This document shows, piece by piece, positions 1-9,373 of a stretch of 53,524 nucleotides of DNA. Under the pieces are notes generated by a model that worked only from the letters and a program-made list of their open reading frames with translations, made no database searches and had not been told where the DNA came from. Positions within the stretch are counted from its first letter, which is position 1; each line of letters opens with the position of its first letter. The stretch is taken from the IMG/VR virus record IMGVR_UViG_3300027770_002684, positions 1-53,524 of that record; one strand, given 5' to 3'. This stretch comes from a virus. Both the position numbers and the translations under genes were made by a program.

Positions 1-3000
1 ACGGATTGTTCACTGTAAAATTAACTCTAACCTGATTGTTAGGTAAACTGACTTTATCTGAACTGTTTATAACGCAAATTGGCAAGGATGGCACAAGGCC
101 AGGGTAGGCTGTAGTCTGTACAGTGGTATCTGGGAATGTTAATCCACCATCTGTGCCAAAGGTCCAGGTGCTGGTAGTTCCGTTGTTGATTTTCAATTCA
201 ATGTCATTATCAGATGTTATTGCTGTTTGGCCAAGCTCTGCGAATATCACACCAGTAAAGTCGGTAGTGGTAGATTGTCCTTGATTGTTACTCCAACTAA
301 AAACCATCGATCCGGGGCCCGAAGCGTTATTCCATTGTAATCTTATAGGATAAAACTCATCTGCTGTTAACGATGTTGTAGTACTGCCCTCGTCATACAT
401 GGGTATACTTATATTAGCATTTCCGGCAGTGTATCCTGTTAGTGCGTTTGGTCCAATCCAGAATCTTCCACTATCATCGGCAAACATTGTAAATGTGTAA
501 GTACCTGTGGCCGGTGCCTTGAAGTATCCCGCATATTGGAAACTATAATCAGCACCACCTACCAAGGTATCATCGTAGCTTTCACTCATTGTTGTTGCGA
601 TACCCGTTTCAATTACTGTGGCAGTTGAATACCAGTTTACATCATATGCCGCTGAACCCGTGTATTTTGTTCTTGTTATACCCGGTGTTGGTACAGTGTC
701 AAGAATAGTGCCACCGTGTGGTAGTGTTAGTGTACCATCTGTGCCAAAGGTCCAGGTAGATGTTGAACTGCTGATATCAGTCTTTAATATAACAGTAGCA
801 GTCGACATTATTAAAGGAGTTTCTATTGCTCCAACTGTAACACCTTTGGTGCTATCTAATGGTTTCTGATATGTAATATCAAAGTTAACACCATAATCTC
901 CAGTGAATGCTGTATACTCAATATCTAAATTGTATTGGTTGGTGAAATTACCGGTATTGAAATTATTTGAAGCGGTGTCATTACTGGACAAACTACTAGA
1001 ACCACCACCGAGCCATGCTGTAGTCTGGGTCGAAGTATCCGGGAATGTTAGTGTACCATCTGCGCCAAATACCCAAGTTGCTGGATTAGTTCCTGTACTG
1101 GCCACAATAGAAACATCAGTGCCTGTGCCACCGCCTTTGATAATAGGAGTAGCCGCCGGTAGTGTTAGTATACCATCAGTGCCAAATGTCCAAGTGCTGG
1201 TTGTAGCAGTTGTGGCAGTTTCAATGTAGACATTAGGATCTGTGCCGCTTCCCAGGATTGTACTTGCTGTGCTTAATGTTAAGACACCATCTGTGCCAAA
1301 TGTCCAGGTACTAGTACCTGTTGTTATACTATCAATAGTGGTAATGTTCACAGAATCTGTTAATTTAACAATGCTACTCAAAACACCATCGCCGCCCGAT
1401 ATAACAGTTTGAGTAGTATCGGCAAAAATACCATTAACTGTGTAGTAAGCGTTAAGCGTTCCTAATACAGTAATCCAATCTTTTGATACTGATGTTCCAC
1501 CATCCTGTGTAAATCCAATACTGATCAGTCCAGTAGTTGTACTGACAGAAATAGTATACATACTATCTATATGAGGAGTTTGACTAACCATACCGCTGAA
1601 GTTAACATCTCCATACTGGGCATAATTAAATCCTTCTACACCAGCGTAGGTTAATCCAGATTCAATTTCACCTACCTTGTTGTATATGCTACGGAATTCA
1701 CCGTAGCCGGATTCCATATAGATTTCACTATTAACAACAGTTGATGTTGATACCGTAACTGATGTACCAAACTCTGCACTATTAGCAACGCCAACACCGC
1801 CTGAATTTAATTTAGACTCAAGTGGCATGTTTAAGTTGTCATTATCAAATGTATAGTTGCCAATATTAGCAGCACCGCCACCTAAACCATCTAAAATGTT
1901 AGTTCCGGTGCTGTTTTTAATAACACCACCTTCAGGCAATGTTAAACTACCATCTTTATCAAACACCCATTGTCTGCTTGGGTTAGGTCCACCGTCATTG
2001 TATGCTGTGATATAAAGTTGACCACCTGTATTGGCAGTAACACAGGAAGAATAATTTCCAGTAGAGTAAAAACTGGTTACGCTTACATTACTTCCGAGAC
2101 CGCCATCCAGCATGGTTCCACCTTTGGGATCTATAGCACCTAAACGACCATTGGTTGGTAGTGTTAGTTCTCCATCTGTGCCAAATGTCCAAGTGCTGTT
2201 CGAAACAGTTGAATAAGTCCCAACAACAATATTGCCAATTTCAGTATCCCCGGGGTAAGCCGCATCTTTACGTTGAATCTTCACATACTGTTCATCATCG
2301 CCCAAGAATAAGTCAACTGTGGCAACATTGCCTGCGGTGATGTGTATGTGATCGTCATCGTTGAATGTTGGATATATTTTCACCGCCATATCGGGATTAG
2401 TTCCTGGATCAGCATATGGTGTTAGTAAAATGCCAACTGTAGGATCCCTAATGCCGTCGTCAACAGTCACTTCGCTGATAGTGCCACCTTGTGGTAATGT
2501 CAGTGTGCCGGTTGAACCAAACACCCACTCATGTGAGGTTCCAGTTGTAGCATTCCTTATTTGTAAACCATTGGGACCGACAAATGCCCAATTATATACA
2601 TCAGGACCGTCTGCGATGTCGTTGATGGTTACTACACTGGTATCAGGAACCCACATCAATTGTGCATAAGTTTCGCTGGTTAAACTTACACCTGTATTTA
2701 GATCATGTTTTCCTGTGATAGAAGTTACACCTCCTGCACCGGGTCCATCAAAGAGGCCTTCTTGTAATGTAGAATATTCAAAACTAGCACCTACCCCAAT
2801 GCGTTCCACAGGTTCCCTCAATCTCTGTATGTTTAAAAAATTATCAGGATCTGGACCAGATGGAACATCAATACTAATCACATTCATTACCCTGGTATCA
2901 GTAGCAAGGGTTCCTGTATTGACGGTTAAGGTAGTATTACCAACATCAAAGTATGTATTAAACAATTCCCATTCGCCGCGAGCAAATACATCCCCATCTG

Positions 3001-5956
3001 TAGTTGTTTGTAAAATATAACCAAGAGCGGTATTAATATCAGGATTTGGTCCATCTCCACCGGCTAAGTTTACGCTGCCACCACCGATAGCAATCTTGCC
3101 GTCTCTAACTGATAATGATGATCCATTAATCGAAGTACCAAATGTATCAATTACAGCACCTGGCCATACAACGGTGGCTGATGATGTAGATTGATCAGTG
3201 ATCTGTCTCCTTAATCCTCTTTGCCATCTTATAGAACCCGAACTGCTGACGGAAGATACAAAAGTGTTATAGACTATATTAACACCATTAGTATCAACAG
3301 TGGTAGAATTCAAATAAACATTACCATCGGTATCTATATCTAATGCCGCCGTGTATTGGTCAACACATTCAGCACTAAGTGTTAAATTCCAGTCAACAGT
3401 TTCGCCATTGGGTGACATCTTTATCAAGATTGCAGATGCTCCAAAGTCAGAATCTTGACTAAACAACACATATATATTTCCAGACGGATCAACTACAGCA
3501 TCTGCACCGTTAGCATTCCATCCACTCCAGTTACTATCATAGATTTCTTTTTGCCATTGTAATATACCACTTACATCGTATTTGGCAACTAACAATAAGT
3601 TGCTACCGCTGCCTCCATCATGGTTAGTAGTTCCTACAACGATAATTTCATTATCCGGACCAACGGCCATACCCCATGCATCGTCATCATATACTGAATC
3701 ACCAAGTTGATGTTGCCATAGAATTGTACCTGTGCTGGAGAATTTGGCCACAAACATATCGTGATTAGTGTACGAATCTACTCCCACAATTACAGGGCAA
3801 TCATCACTTCCAACATCTACCACATAACCTTCAAATCCATCTAATCCTGTTTGCCATATATTTTCACCTGTGCTACTGTCTAACTTAGACAACCATACAC
3901 CTGATCCGTACACATGACCTGCTACATAAATGTCATCATTACTATCTACAGCCACACCCCATCCGTCAACACTGGTACTGGTAGAGTAGATTCTTTCCCA
4001 TACTGTAGCACCTGCAGAATCGAATTTAACGATTCCTGTATAATTAGGTCCATACGCCTCATGATGAACAGATGCTACGATATTATTTTGACTATCATGC
4101 TGTACCGATGATACGCCAAGAACATAGGAGTATCCCTCTGTATTGGCCTGCATGTAGTCTAACCATCTGTTATTATCAACACCCAAATAGGCTGTGGTCT
4201 GTACACTGCTATCTGGGAATGTCATGCTACCATCTGTGCCAAAACGCCAGTTCTTTGAATTGCCACCATCTCTATCGTGTGCGTTAATCTCTACACCGTA
4301 ATCGTATTGTCCCAATGTACCAGGTAATTTAACATAGTTGTAATCGTCGCCTAGGAACAGGTCACTATCTGGTGGATAAACATTACTTTCGTCAAAGGCA
4401 ATATGGAAGTGTCCTGCCACTCCTGGACCTTCCATATTATTACCAAGAGCAAGAGTTCCTCTATCGGTTTCAATTAGCATTCCCGAAGTAATTGCAATCT
4501 TACCGCCGTCTGGTAGTGTTAATGCTCCATCAGAACCTAATATTACACTGTAACTACCTGTGGTTAATCTATCACCTGCGTTAGCAGCAGCGATGATTGG
4601 CATACCATCAACTAACAATGTACCATTAGCACTAACACTCAATGGTGTTCCACCAATGTAGATAGTACCGGTACTGACATACAAGGACTTCCACTGTCTT
4701 TCAGCAGAGCCAAGATCATACAAGTTATTGTATTCAGGTAGTAGATCGCCGCCCATATACATAGTCGCTGTGGAATCTACGGTGCTGATGGTCGTGCCAT
4801 CTACTATCAATCCATCTAAGTATGTGCTAACAGGTGGAACTAACGGTGGACTTAAATCAACCCAGTTGTTTTCATATTTGATATAAGCACGACCATCTTC
4901 GGCATTGAACCACAATAGTCCATCTACTCTGGTAGGTGCTGTGCTGGTTGTCGCTACAAATATAAGAGAACCATTGGCATCTTGTATATCACCTGGGATA
5001 TTCAAGTTACCATCTGCGCCAAATTCCCAAATGTAGTCTGCTGTAGGCCCAGAGGATAATCCCGTTAATATTTGTACGGTGCCAGTAGTTGATGAGAATG
5101 GACTATTGACAATTACTGCCGCAAGTTGTGTACTTGTTGTTCCTAAATTTTCAAAGTTGTCTACCCATTGTAAAGCACCTGCACCGCCTGCGCCTTGAGT
5201 AACAACACCTAACAAAGTACCGGTACTGCCTATAATAAAATCCTGCATACCTCCGCCACCAATATCTCCAATACGAGTATTGCCGCTAGGTAATGTTAGT
5301 ACACCATCTTTACCAAAACTCCAAAGATTTGTCACATCTGTACCAATCTGTACACCCACGTTGGTCAAAGTTGAATCATAGGGTAACTTGACATAGTTAA
5401 GGTCATCACCAAAGAATAGATCTACAGTGGTAGGGTCATCACGCATTATGTGGAAATGTGATGCGGCGGTAGGAACACATTGTTCAGGAGTATTACCAAA
5501 CAATACTGTGCCACGGTCAGTGGTCAATGCTATACCATTACCACCTGAAGTGTCGCCGGTTATATAAGTCTCGTTAACATAACTACCAATATCCCAAGAT
5601 CCATCATCGTTAAAGAATAAATGATTTCTTGGTACTTGTACATCAAATGTAGTTGTAGTCAATGTAACATCGATTGGACAACCATTACCTTGTGATGTTA
5701 AATTCCAACTCGTTGAGGTACTGGCGGATCCTGTATAACCTATACTACCTGCGGATCCTGTATAACCTATACTACCGGTGTATCCAATACTACCTGTATA
5801 CCCAATATCACCTTGACTACCAGCATATCCAAATCCGGCAATCTCACCAGTGGCAACTGCTCTAAAGTTGTGATTAACCTTATTAAATGCTGATCTTAAA
5901 CTATCACCATCTCCTGAGTTGGCATTTGAACCGGTGTTGATATATAATATTGTCAT
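1..5956 (-). CDS. Giant tail fibre/adhesin with collagen-like, propeller-like and PA14-like segments (C-terminus outside window)
   Basis: The minus frame is open from an ATG at 5956 (upstream AGGAATTC) to the window edge, giving at least 1,985 residues. I checked the frame at both ends. Near residues 40-77 there is a short Gly-x-y run of GYTGS units. About a dozen copies of a W-x-F-G-x-D-G-x-L-T-L-P unit are scattered along the chain, including the C-terminal part. Residues about 600-845 read like a repeated propeller (VAKF/LLVAKYD, WQ, and D-x-N-x-I-Y-V strands). Residues about 1,770-1,875 resemble a PA14/GLEYA sugar-binding domain (GYFKAPATGTYTFTMFADDS). The role is inferred as a virion adhesin contacting host surface glycans. 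Family assignment is by motif only. Confidence 0.8.
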   Translation of the reverse strand, partial: MTILYINTGSNANSGDGDSLRSAFNKVNHNFRAVATGEIAGFGYAGSQGDIGYTGSIGYTGSIGYTGSAGSIGYTGSASTSTSWNLTSQGNGCPIDVTLTTTTFDVQVPRNHLFFNDDGSWDIGSYVNETYITGDTSGGNGIALTTDRGTVLFGNTPEQCVPTAASHFHIMRDDPTTVDLFFGDDLNYVKLPYDSTLTNVGVQIGTDVTNLWSFGKDGVLTLPSGNTRIGDIGGGGMQDFIIGSTGTLLGVVTQGAGGAGALQWVDNFENLGTTSTQLAAVIVNSPFSSTTGTVQILTGLSSGPTADYIWEFGADGNLNIPGDIQDANGSLIFVATTSTAPTRVDGLLWFNAEDGRAYIKYENNWVDLSPPLVPPVSTYLDGLIVDGTTISTVDSTATMYMGGDLLPEYNNLYDLGSAERQWKSLYVSTGTIYIGGTPLSVSANGTLLVDGMPIIAAANAGDRLTTGSYSVILGSDGALTLPDGGKIAITSGMLIETDRGTLALGNNMEGPGVAGHFHIAFDESNVYPPDSDLFLGDDYNYVKLPGTLGQYDYGVEINAHDRDGGNSKNWRFGTDGSMTFPDSSVQTTAYLGVDNNRWLDYMQANTEGYSYVLGVSSVQHDSQNNIVASVHHEAYGPNYTGIVKFDSAGATVWERIYSTSTSVDGWGVAVDSNDDIYVAGHVYGSGVWLSKLDSSTGENIWQTGLDGFEGYVVDVGSDDCPVIVGVDSYTNHDMFVAKFSSTGTILWQHQLGDSVYDDDAWGMAVGPDNEIIVVGTTNHDGGSGSNLLLVAKYDVSGILQWQKEIYDSNWSGWNANGADAVVDPSGNIYVLFSQDSDFGASAILIKMSPNGETVDWNLTLSAECVDQYTAALDIDTDGNVYLNSTTVDTNGVNIVYNTFVSSVSSSGSIRWQRGLRRQITDQSTSSATVVWPGAVIDTFGTSINGSSLSVRDGKIAIGGGSVNLAGGDGPNPDINTALGYILQTTTDGDVFARGEWELFNTYFDVGNTTLTVNTGTLATDTRVMNVISIDVPSGPDPDNFLNIQRLREPVERIGVGASFEYSTLQEGLFDGPGAGGVTSITGKHDLNTGVSLTSETYAQLMWVPDTSVVTINDIADGPDVYNWAFVGPNGLQIRNATTGTSHEWVFGSTGTLTLPQGGTISEVTVDDGIRDPTVGILLTPYADPGTNPDMAVKIYPTFNDDDHIHITAGNVATVDLFLGDDEQYVKIQRKDAAYPGDTEIGNIVVGTYSTVSNSTWTFGTDGELTLPTNGRLGAIDPKGGTMLDGGLGSNVSVTSFYSTGNYSSCVTANTGGQLYITAYNDGGPNPSRQWVFDKDGSLTLPEGGVIKNSTGTNILDGLGGGAANIGNYTFDNDNLNMPLESKLNSGGVGVANSAEFGTSVTVSTSTVVNSEIYMESGYGEFRSIYNKVGEIESGLTYAGVEGFNYAQYGDVNFSGMVSQTPHIDSMYTISVSTTTGLISIGFTQDGGTSVSKDWITVLGTLNAYYTVNGIFADTTQTVISGGDGVLSSIVKLTDSVNITTIDSITTGTSTWTFGTDGVLTLSTASTILGSGTDPNVYIETATTATTSTWTFGTDGILTLPAATPIIKGGGTGTDVSIVASTGTNPATWVFGADGTLTFPDTSTQTTAWLGGGSSSLSSNDTASNNFNTGNFTNQYNLDIEYTAFTGDYGVNFDITYQKPLDSTKGVTVGAIETPLIMSTATVILKTDISSSTSTWTFGTDGTLTLPHGGTILDTVPTPGITRTKYTGSAAYDVNWYSTATVIETGIATTMSESYDDTLVGGADYSFQYAGYFKAPATGTYTFTMFADDSGRFWIGPNALTGYTAGNANISIPMYDEGSTTTSLTADEFYPIRLQWNNASGPGSMVFSWSNNQGQSTTTDFTGVIFAELGQTAITSDNDIELKINNGTTSTWTFGTDGGLTFPDTTVQTTAYPGLVPSLPICVINSSDKVSLPNNQVRVNFTVNNP

Positions 5957-6030
5957 GTTGAATTCCTGATTAGACTGATGTCGTTATGGGTATTTAGTTT
6001 GGATTTTTGTAATCCGAATGTAAATAACTC

Positions 6031-6309
6031 ATGTTGATAGAAATTAAAAAAATCACCACCACACATACCAGAAACAGTAAACTAAAAAATGCACACCCTT
6101 ATAGTAGAGTCAAGACAGTGGCTGTACTACAATGCGACAACTGCAAGTCCTTGTTTGAAAGAGAGCAAGGACAAATGGATCATCGTAGAGTCAGTACACA
6201 ATACTATCATGTTTGTCCTAATTGTAATCCAAAACAATTTGCCCAGAAGAAGGGTGTAGAACGTAGACAGTTTTGGAATACACCGGTGGACAGCGATATT
6301 AAAATTTAG
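6031..6309 (+). CDS. Small zinc-ribbon-like protein, unknown function
   Basis: This 92-residue protein has a CDNC pair near residue 35 and a CPNC pair near residue 83. That is the spacing of a treble-clef or zinc-ribbon metal site, in a basic background. It lies divergent from the giant adhesin gene and upstream of an HNH nuclease gene. The N-terminal 25 residues are Lys/Thr-rich and look disordered. I do not recognise the family. DNA or RNA binding is a guess from the zinc site and charge. Confidence 0.6.
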   Translation: MLIEIKKITTTHTRNSKLKNAHPYSRVKTVAVLQCDNCKSLFEREQGQMDHRRVSTQYYHVCPNCNPKQFAQKKGVERRQFWNTPVDSDIKI

Positions 6310-6310
6310 G

Positions 6311-6339
6311 TTGCTACTTTTACCTTTTCATGTTATAAT
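6311..6339 (+). promoter_or_regulatory. Sigma70-type promoter upstream of the HNH gene
   Basis: TTGCTA and TATAAT are separated by 17 bases and start 61 bases before the HNH start codon. It lacks the GGTAAAACC spacer motif of the other early promoters. A TATAAATA sequence also occurs at 6357-6364, only 7 bases before the ATG. Confidence 0.55.
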
Positions 6340-6371
6340 ATGTGATAGTTTAACCATATAAATACACTATT

Positions 6372-6884
6372 ATGTCAGCCACACTTATACTTAACGCAGA
6401 CGCTGCACCAATCTCCGTGCTTCCACTGAGTGTGATCACTTGGGAAGTTGCTATTCAATACATGGTATTAGATAAAGCCACGGTTCTGGAATGGTATGAC
6501 GATTGGATCGTACATAGTGCAACATGGGAAACTCCTGTGCCTGCTGTTATGATCTTAAAGGAATACCAAAAGAAGAAAGTTTCTGTTCGCTTTAGCAAAC
6601 AGAATGTATTCCTGCGTGACTTGTTCAAATGCCAATACTGCGGTGACGATGTCAGTCGTAAAACTGCCACATTGGATCATGTATTGCCGACCAGCCACGG
6701 TGGTAAGACCACTTACGAAAACTGTGTTTGCGCCTGTGCTCGTTGCAATGCTAACAAGGGTAACGACAAGCGGATCGTTCCAAAGGTCAAGCCATTCAAG
6801 CCAACATACTTCCAATTAGTCGACAAGCGGAAGAAGATGAAGTTTGATGTGCGTCACCCAAGTTGGGCGGCATACTTAGAATAA
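6372..6884 (+). CDS. HNH endonuclease (HNH_5-like)
   Basis: This 170-residue protein has CQYC at 87-90, LDHV with the catalytic DH at 102-103, H109, N117, CARC at 122-125 and N128. That is the order of a zinc-binding HNH (beta-beta-alpha-metal) nuclease. The stretch VRFSKQNVFLRD before the first Cys pair is typical of free-standing bacterial and phage HNH proteins. It may act as a homing-type or genome-processing nuclease. It has its own promoter upstream and an intrinsic terminator right after the stop. The HNH call is firm; the biological role is unknown. Confidence 0.85.
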   Translation: MSATLILNADAAPISVLPLSVITWEVAIQYMVLDKATVLEWYDDWIVHSATWETPVPAVMILKEYQKKKVSVRFSKQNVFLRDLFKCQYCGDDVSRKTATLDHVLPTSHGGKTTYENCVCACARCNANKGNDKRIVPKVKPFKPTYFQLVDKRKKMKFDVRHPSWAAYLE

Positions 6885-6885
6885 G

Positions 6886-6908
6886 AAAGCCCCGGAAGGG
6901 GCTTTTTT
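6886..6908 (+). terminator. Rho-independent terminator after the HNH gene
   Basis: AAGCCCC, loop GGAA, GGGGCTT, then a run of Ts through 6908, starting two bases after the HNH stop codon. It could also act on the minus strand as the end of the ligase/IF-1 operon, but the T run favours plus. Confidence 0.85.
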
Positions 6909-6909
6909 A

Positions 6910-7158
6910 TTATCCGAACTTTAATAGAAACATTAGGTATTTTTTGTCATCGACTATATAGTAGTCATCTGATATCATACCATGTTCCATAATGGGTTTT
7001 ATTCCCCACTGTTGTTCTAACCAGCGGTGTGGCTTTATGCCCCCGGGAAGGTCTCGGCATGCTGCGCGAATCCTACGCCAATATTCATTACGCTTACGAT
7101 GAAAATCCAGCGTTCCGGCCGTACTGTCCATGCCATCGTACACAGTAAATCTGGTCAT
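6910..7158 (-). CDS. Hypothetical 82-residue protein at the end of the ligase/IF-1 operon
   Basis: The start codon overlaps the IF-1 stop (TAATG), so the two are probably translationally coupled. The protein is aromatic and basic (RKRNEYWRRIRAACRDLPGG, HRWLEQQWGIKP) and ends in a hydrophobic strand (YLMFLLKFG). No family is recognised. Its fixed position behind IF-1 hints at a linked role, but nothing in the sequence shows it. Confidence 0.6.
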   Translation of the reverse strand: MTRFTVYDGMDSTAGTLDFHRKRNEYWRRIRAACRDLPGGIKPHRWLEQQWGIKPIMEHGMISDDYYIVDDKKYLMFLLKFG

Positions 7159-7379
7159 TAGCGTTCTCTATAGGTAATCCGGCACTTTGATAAATCGTAA
7201 GGACTTAGTTCGCATCGAACTCGATCGCCCAATAGTATTTGGATCTTGTTCTTTCTCATACGACCGCTGATATGACCCAATACCAATGCGGTGTTTTCTA
7301 ATCTAATTCGAAACATTGCGCCCGGTAAAACTTCTTCTACCGCGCCATCCATTTCAATCGTGTCGTCCTGTTTAGCCAC
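7158..7379 (-). CDS. infA: Translation initiation factor IF-1
   Basis: The 73-residue product matches bacterial IF-1 in full length. It starts [12 protein letters not shown], has HISGRMRKN in the OB-fold core and ends [17 protein letters not shown]. In bacteria IF-1 binds the 30S A site and acts with IF-2 and IF-3. The start is a GTG with AAGG a few bases upstream, and the gene sits two bases after the preceding stop. A phage-encoded IF-1 could bias initiation on host ribosomes toward viral mRNAs; that is inference. A Cys replaces the usual Gly in the DLSKG motif. The proteobacterial look suggests capture from a host, but the donor cannot be named. Confidence 0.93.
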   Translation of the reverse strand: MAKQDDTIEMDGAVEEVLPGAMFRIRLENTALVLGHISGRMRKNKIQILLGDRVRCELSPYDLSKCRITYRER

Positions 7380-7380
7380 T

Positions 7381-7623
7381 TTAAACCTTCTCTCCTTTTA
7401 AACCTTTGATTACCAATTCTTTGGCACGTTTGTCTAACGCATTGTCTTCTACTGTATGCATCTGCCGGGTCATTGACTTTACAAAATCAATCATAACCAG
7501 TGTGCCTTTTTCAGTCCAATGACTGTAGTCAGCACCAACACTACTACGATAATAAAAATCTTTATTATTCATCAGTTCGTTAATACCTCCGTACATGAGA
7601 TCTTTTATTACAACTTTTTCCAT
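7381..7623 (-). CDS. Hypothetical 80-residue protein between ligase and IF-1
   Basis: I chose the ATG at 7623, two bases upstream of which the ligase stop ends. The longer frame (to 7716) would run 90 bases into the ligase gene. The protein ([20 protein letters not shown]..., ending [13 protein letters not shown]) is mixed-charge and probably alpha-helical. No family is recognised. It is co-transcribed with ligase and IF-1. Confidence 0.6.
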   Translation of the reverse strand: MEKVVIKDLMYGGINELMNNKDFYYRSSVGADYSHWTEKGTLVMIDFVKSMTRQMHTVEDNALDKRAKELVIKGLKGEKV

Positions 7624-7624
7624 A

Positions 7625-8938
7625 TTAAATCTTCTCGCCAGCCGCAAACCCACGGAATCGGAGAAAACGCGGGAAACGCAACGAATAAGTCCCATCTTGA
7701 TTTTGTGTAATAGCATCTGCTCTTACTTCCACAATTTGGCCAGTAAGATTATCACGGTTAGCCCAAAACTCACTTCGATCATCGTCGCTAAGACCGCTAC
7801 CAACATTGACTGTAATCTGTCTTCCGTCGTCGACCCCTGAACACACAAGGGCGCCCAGTCGTCCCGCATTTTTGCCAGTACCTTCTTCAACATCTGTGAT
7901 CTCCAAACTTACTTCAATAAATGGTTTCATCTTGAGCCAACTAACGGTACGCTTAGATTCGTAAGGTGCGTCCACGCTTTTGATCATGATGCCCTCAAAC
8001 CCTGCTTCAATGGCTTCTTTGTTGTATTCTTTGAATTCCAACTCACCAACATAGCTGTCCAAATCTACTTCCTTTTGCGGAATGATATCCAGATAGCCAA
8101 CCTTGTCAAATACAGGTTTCATTGTGCGGAGTAAATTGCTACGGCGTTTCTGACCCATGCTGCTTTCACCACGTTGGAACTCACTGAGAGGCAACATGTC
8201 AAACACCATCAAACGTGCATCTTCACTGTTGACATCACTCTTGCGATGCACCTGCTTCATCAATGCTTGGAAACTTGAACTAACCATTTCGCCATCAATG
8301 ACGCAACTACGATCAAACAACTCAATGTTGGCTTCGATAGCCTGTGTGATGTGGCTGAAGTTTTCCAGTAGTGTGCCATTGCGGCTGTACATTACTGCTG
8401 TTTTGTTTTCAGCATTGACTACAGTAATAACACGGACACCGTCCAGTTTGGGTTCCAGCAGTTTCTTACCTGTGATCTTCTTCTCATGTTTAGCACCATC
8501 ATGTGCCAACATGCATTCAAATACAGGAATAGTGAATTGTGGATAGGTTTTCTTGCAAACTCGATTTACTGTACCTTCAGTAAAGCCTGCTCGCATGTCT
8601 TTGATTAGAATACGACGATACCAATCGTTCCATTGGTTTTGTTTACTTGTAGTCAATGCAAGTTCGATTGCATCACGGGCGTCGTGTCCTGTAAGTTGTC
8701 TTGTTGCCAGCAGATGGGCAAGTTCTTTAAAGGCTACCCACGGTAGTCCTTGTCCATCTGGACCGCTATGTGAGGGCACTTTCTTTACACCAAATGTGAT
8801 AAGAGGATCATAGCACATACGCAACCCTTCAAACAATTCAGTATTGTTTGATTTGGCTTCGGCTTCAATGATACCTTCTTTGTTTAGTCGGCTGGGATGA
8901 TCTTCCAAAATCCGGATAATGCTATCGCAATCGCTCAT
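7625..8938 (-). CDS. ATP-dependent DNA ligase
   Basis: This 437-residue protein carries the nucleotidyltransferase motifs in order: EPKLDGVR with adenylated Lys164, DGE at 215-217, EGIMIK at 315-320 and WLKMKP at 334-339. A C-terminal OB-like domain follows (ITDVEEGTGKNAGRLGALVC). The N-terminal region and overall length fit T4/T7-type phage ligases that seal nicks during replication and recombination. It is the first gene of a four-gene minus operon under an early-type promoter at 8972-9000. A long leader (about 30 bases) lacks a strong ribosome site. The call is firm. Confidence 0.95.
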   Translation of the reverse strand: MSDCDSIIRILEDHPSRLNKEGIIEAEAKSNNTELFEGLRMCYDPLITFGVKKVPSHSGPDGQGLPWVAFKELAHLLATRQLTGHDARDAIELALTTSKQNQWNDWYRRILIKDMRAGFTEGTVNRVCKKTYPQFTIPVFECMLAHDGAKHEKKITGKKLLEPKLDGVRVITVVNAENKTAVMYSRNGTLLENFSHITQAIEANIELFDRSCVIDGEMVSSSFQALMKQVHRKSDVNSEDARLMVFDMLPLSEFQRGESSMGQKRRSNLLRTMKPVFDKVGYLDIIPQKEVDLDSYVGELEFKEYNKEAIEAGFEGIMIKSVDAPYESKRTVSWLKMKPFIEVSLEITDVEEGTGKNAGRLGALVCSGVDDGRQITVNVGSGLSDDDRSEFWANRDNLTGQIVEVRADAITQNQDGTYSLRFPRFLRFRGFAAGEKI

Positions 8939-8971
8939 ATATTCATCATGTGAAGTGGTTGTAATGCGTTA

Positions 8972-9000
8972 ATTATACAGTGTTTTACCAATGGTGTCAA
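8972..9000 (-). promoter_or_regulatory. Early promoter of the ligase/IF-1 operon
   Basis: On minus, TTGACA, 17 bases and a perfect TATAAT. The spacer contains TTGGTAAAAC, the same element found in at least six promoters of the 45-53 kb early region, so these distant operons may share a regulator. Confidence 0.85.
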
Positions 9001-9006
9001 CCTCGT

Positions 9007-9330
9007 TTAGACCGAAAAACTGCTACCACATCCACAGGTAGTTTGAGCATTTGGATTATTCACTACAAAATTACTACCGGTTAAATCTTCTTTGTAATCA
9101 ACGGTGGATCCAGATAGATATTGCATACTCATAGCGTCGATTAATACCAACCCATCTGTTCCATCTATTATGAAGTCATCTTCGTTTTGTTCGTCGTCCA
9201 AAGTAAATCCATAACTCATACCAGAGCAGCCACCTCCCTGTACAAATGCACGAACTCTGGTGCCCGGGTTGTTTTCCTCTGCTATGATATCTTTGATCTT
9301 GTATATTGCGTTTGGAGTTAATGTAATCAT
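9007..9330 (-). CDS. IscA/ErpA/HesB-type iron-sulfur cluster carrier
   Basis: This 107-residue A-type carrier begins MITLTPNA and has the three cluster-binding cysteines: C35 in GGGCSGMSY, then C99 and C101 in TTCGCGSSF. That is the complete C-x(n)-C-G-C signature. I took the ATG at 9330 because the family starts there; a GTG at 9354 would add eight residues. A-type carriers hand 2Fe-2S or 4Fe-4S clusters to apo-enzymes. Related genes are known in aquatic T4-like phages. Its position next to an island with four radical SAM proteins gives it plausible local clients. Confidence 0.92.
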   Translation of the reverse strand: MITLTPNAIYKIKDIIAEENNPGTRVRAFVQGGGCSGMSYGFTLDDEQNEDDFIIDGTDGLVLIDAMSMQYLSGSTVDYKEDLTGSNFVVNNPNAQTTCGCGSSFSV

Positions 9331-9356
9331 ATTGTTATTTACACATTTAAGCACCC

Positions 9357-9364
9357 TATAAATA
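9357..9364 (+). promoter_or_regulatory. T4-type late promoter motif (TATAAATA)
   Basis: An exact TATAAATA ten bases before the GNAT-like gene start. T4-like phages use this -10 motif for late genes. The resulting leader would be very short, so the call is tentative. Confidence 0.4.
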
Positions 9365-9373
9365 GATTTAAAT

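Noticed and set aside
618-3020. Short plus-strand open frames (e.g. 618-869, 903-1229, 2361-2669, 2715-3020)
   Set aside because: They lie antisense to one continuous minus frame of at least 1,985 codons with in-frame repeats; their apparent proteins are reversed copies of the repeat bias.
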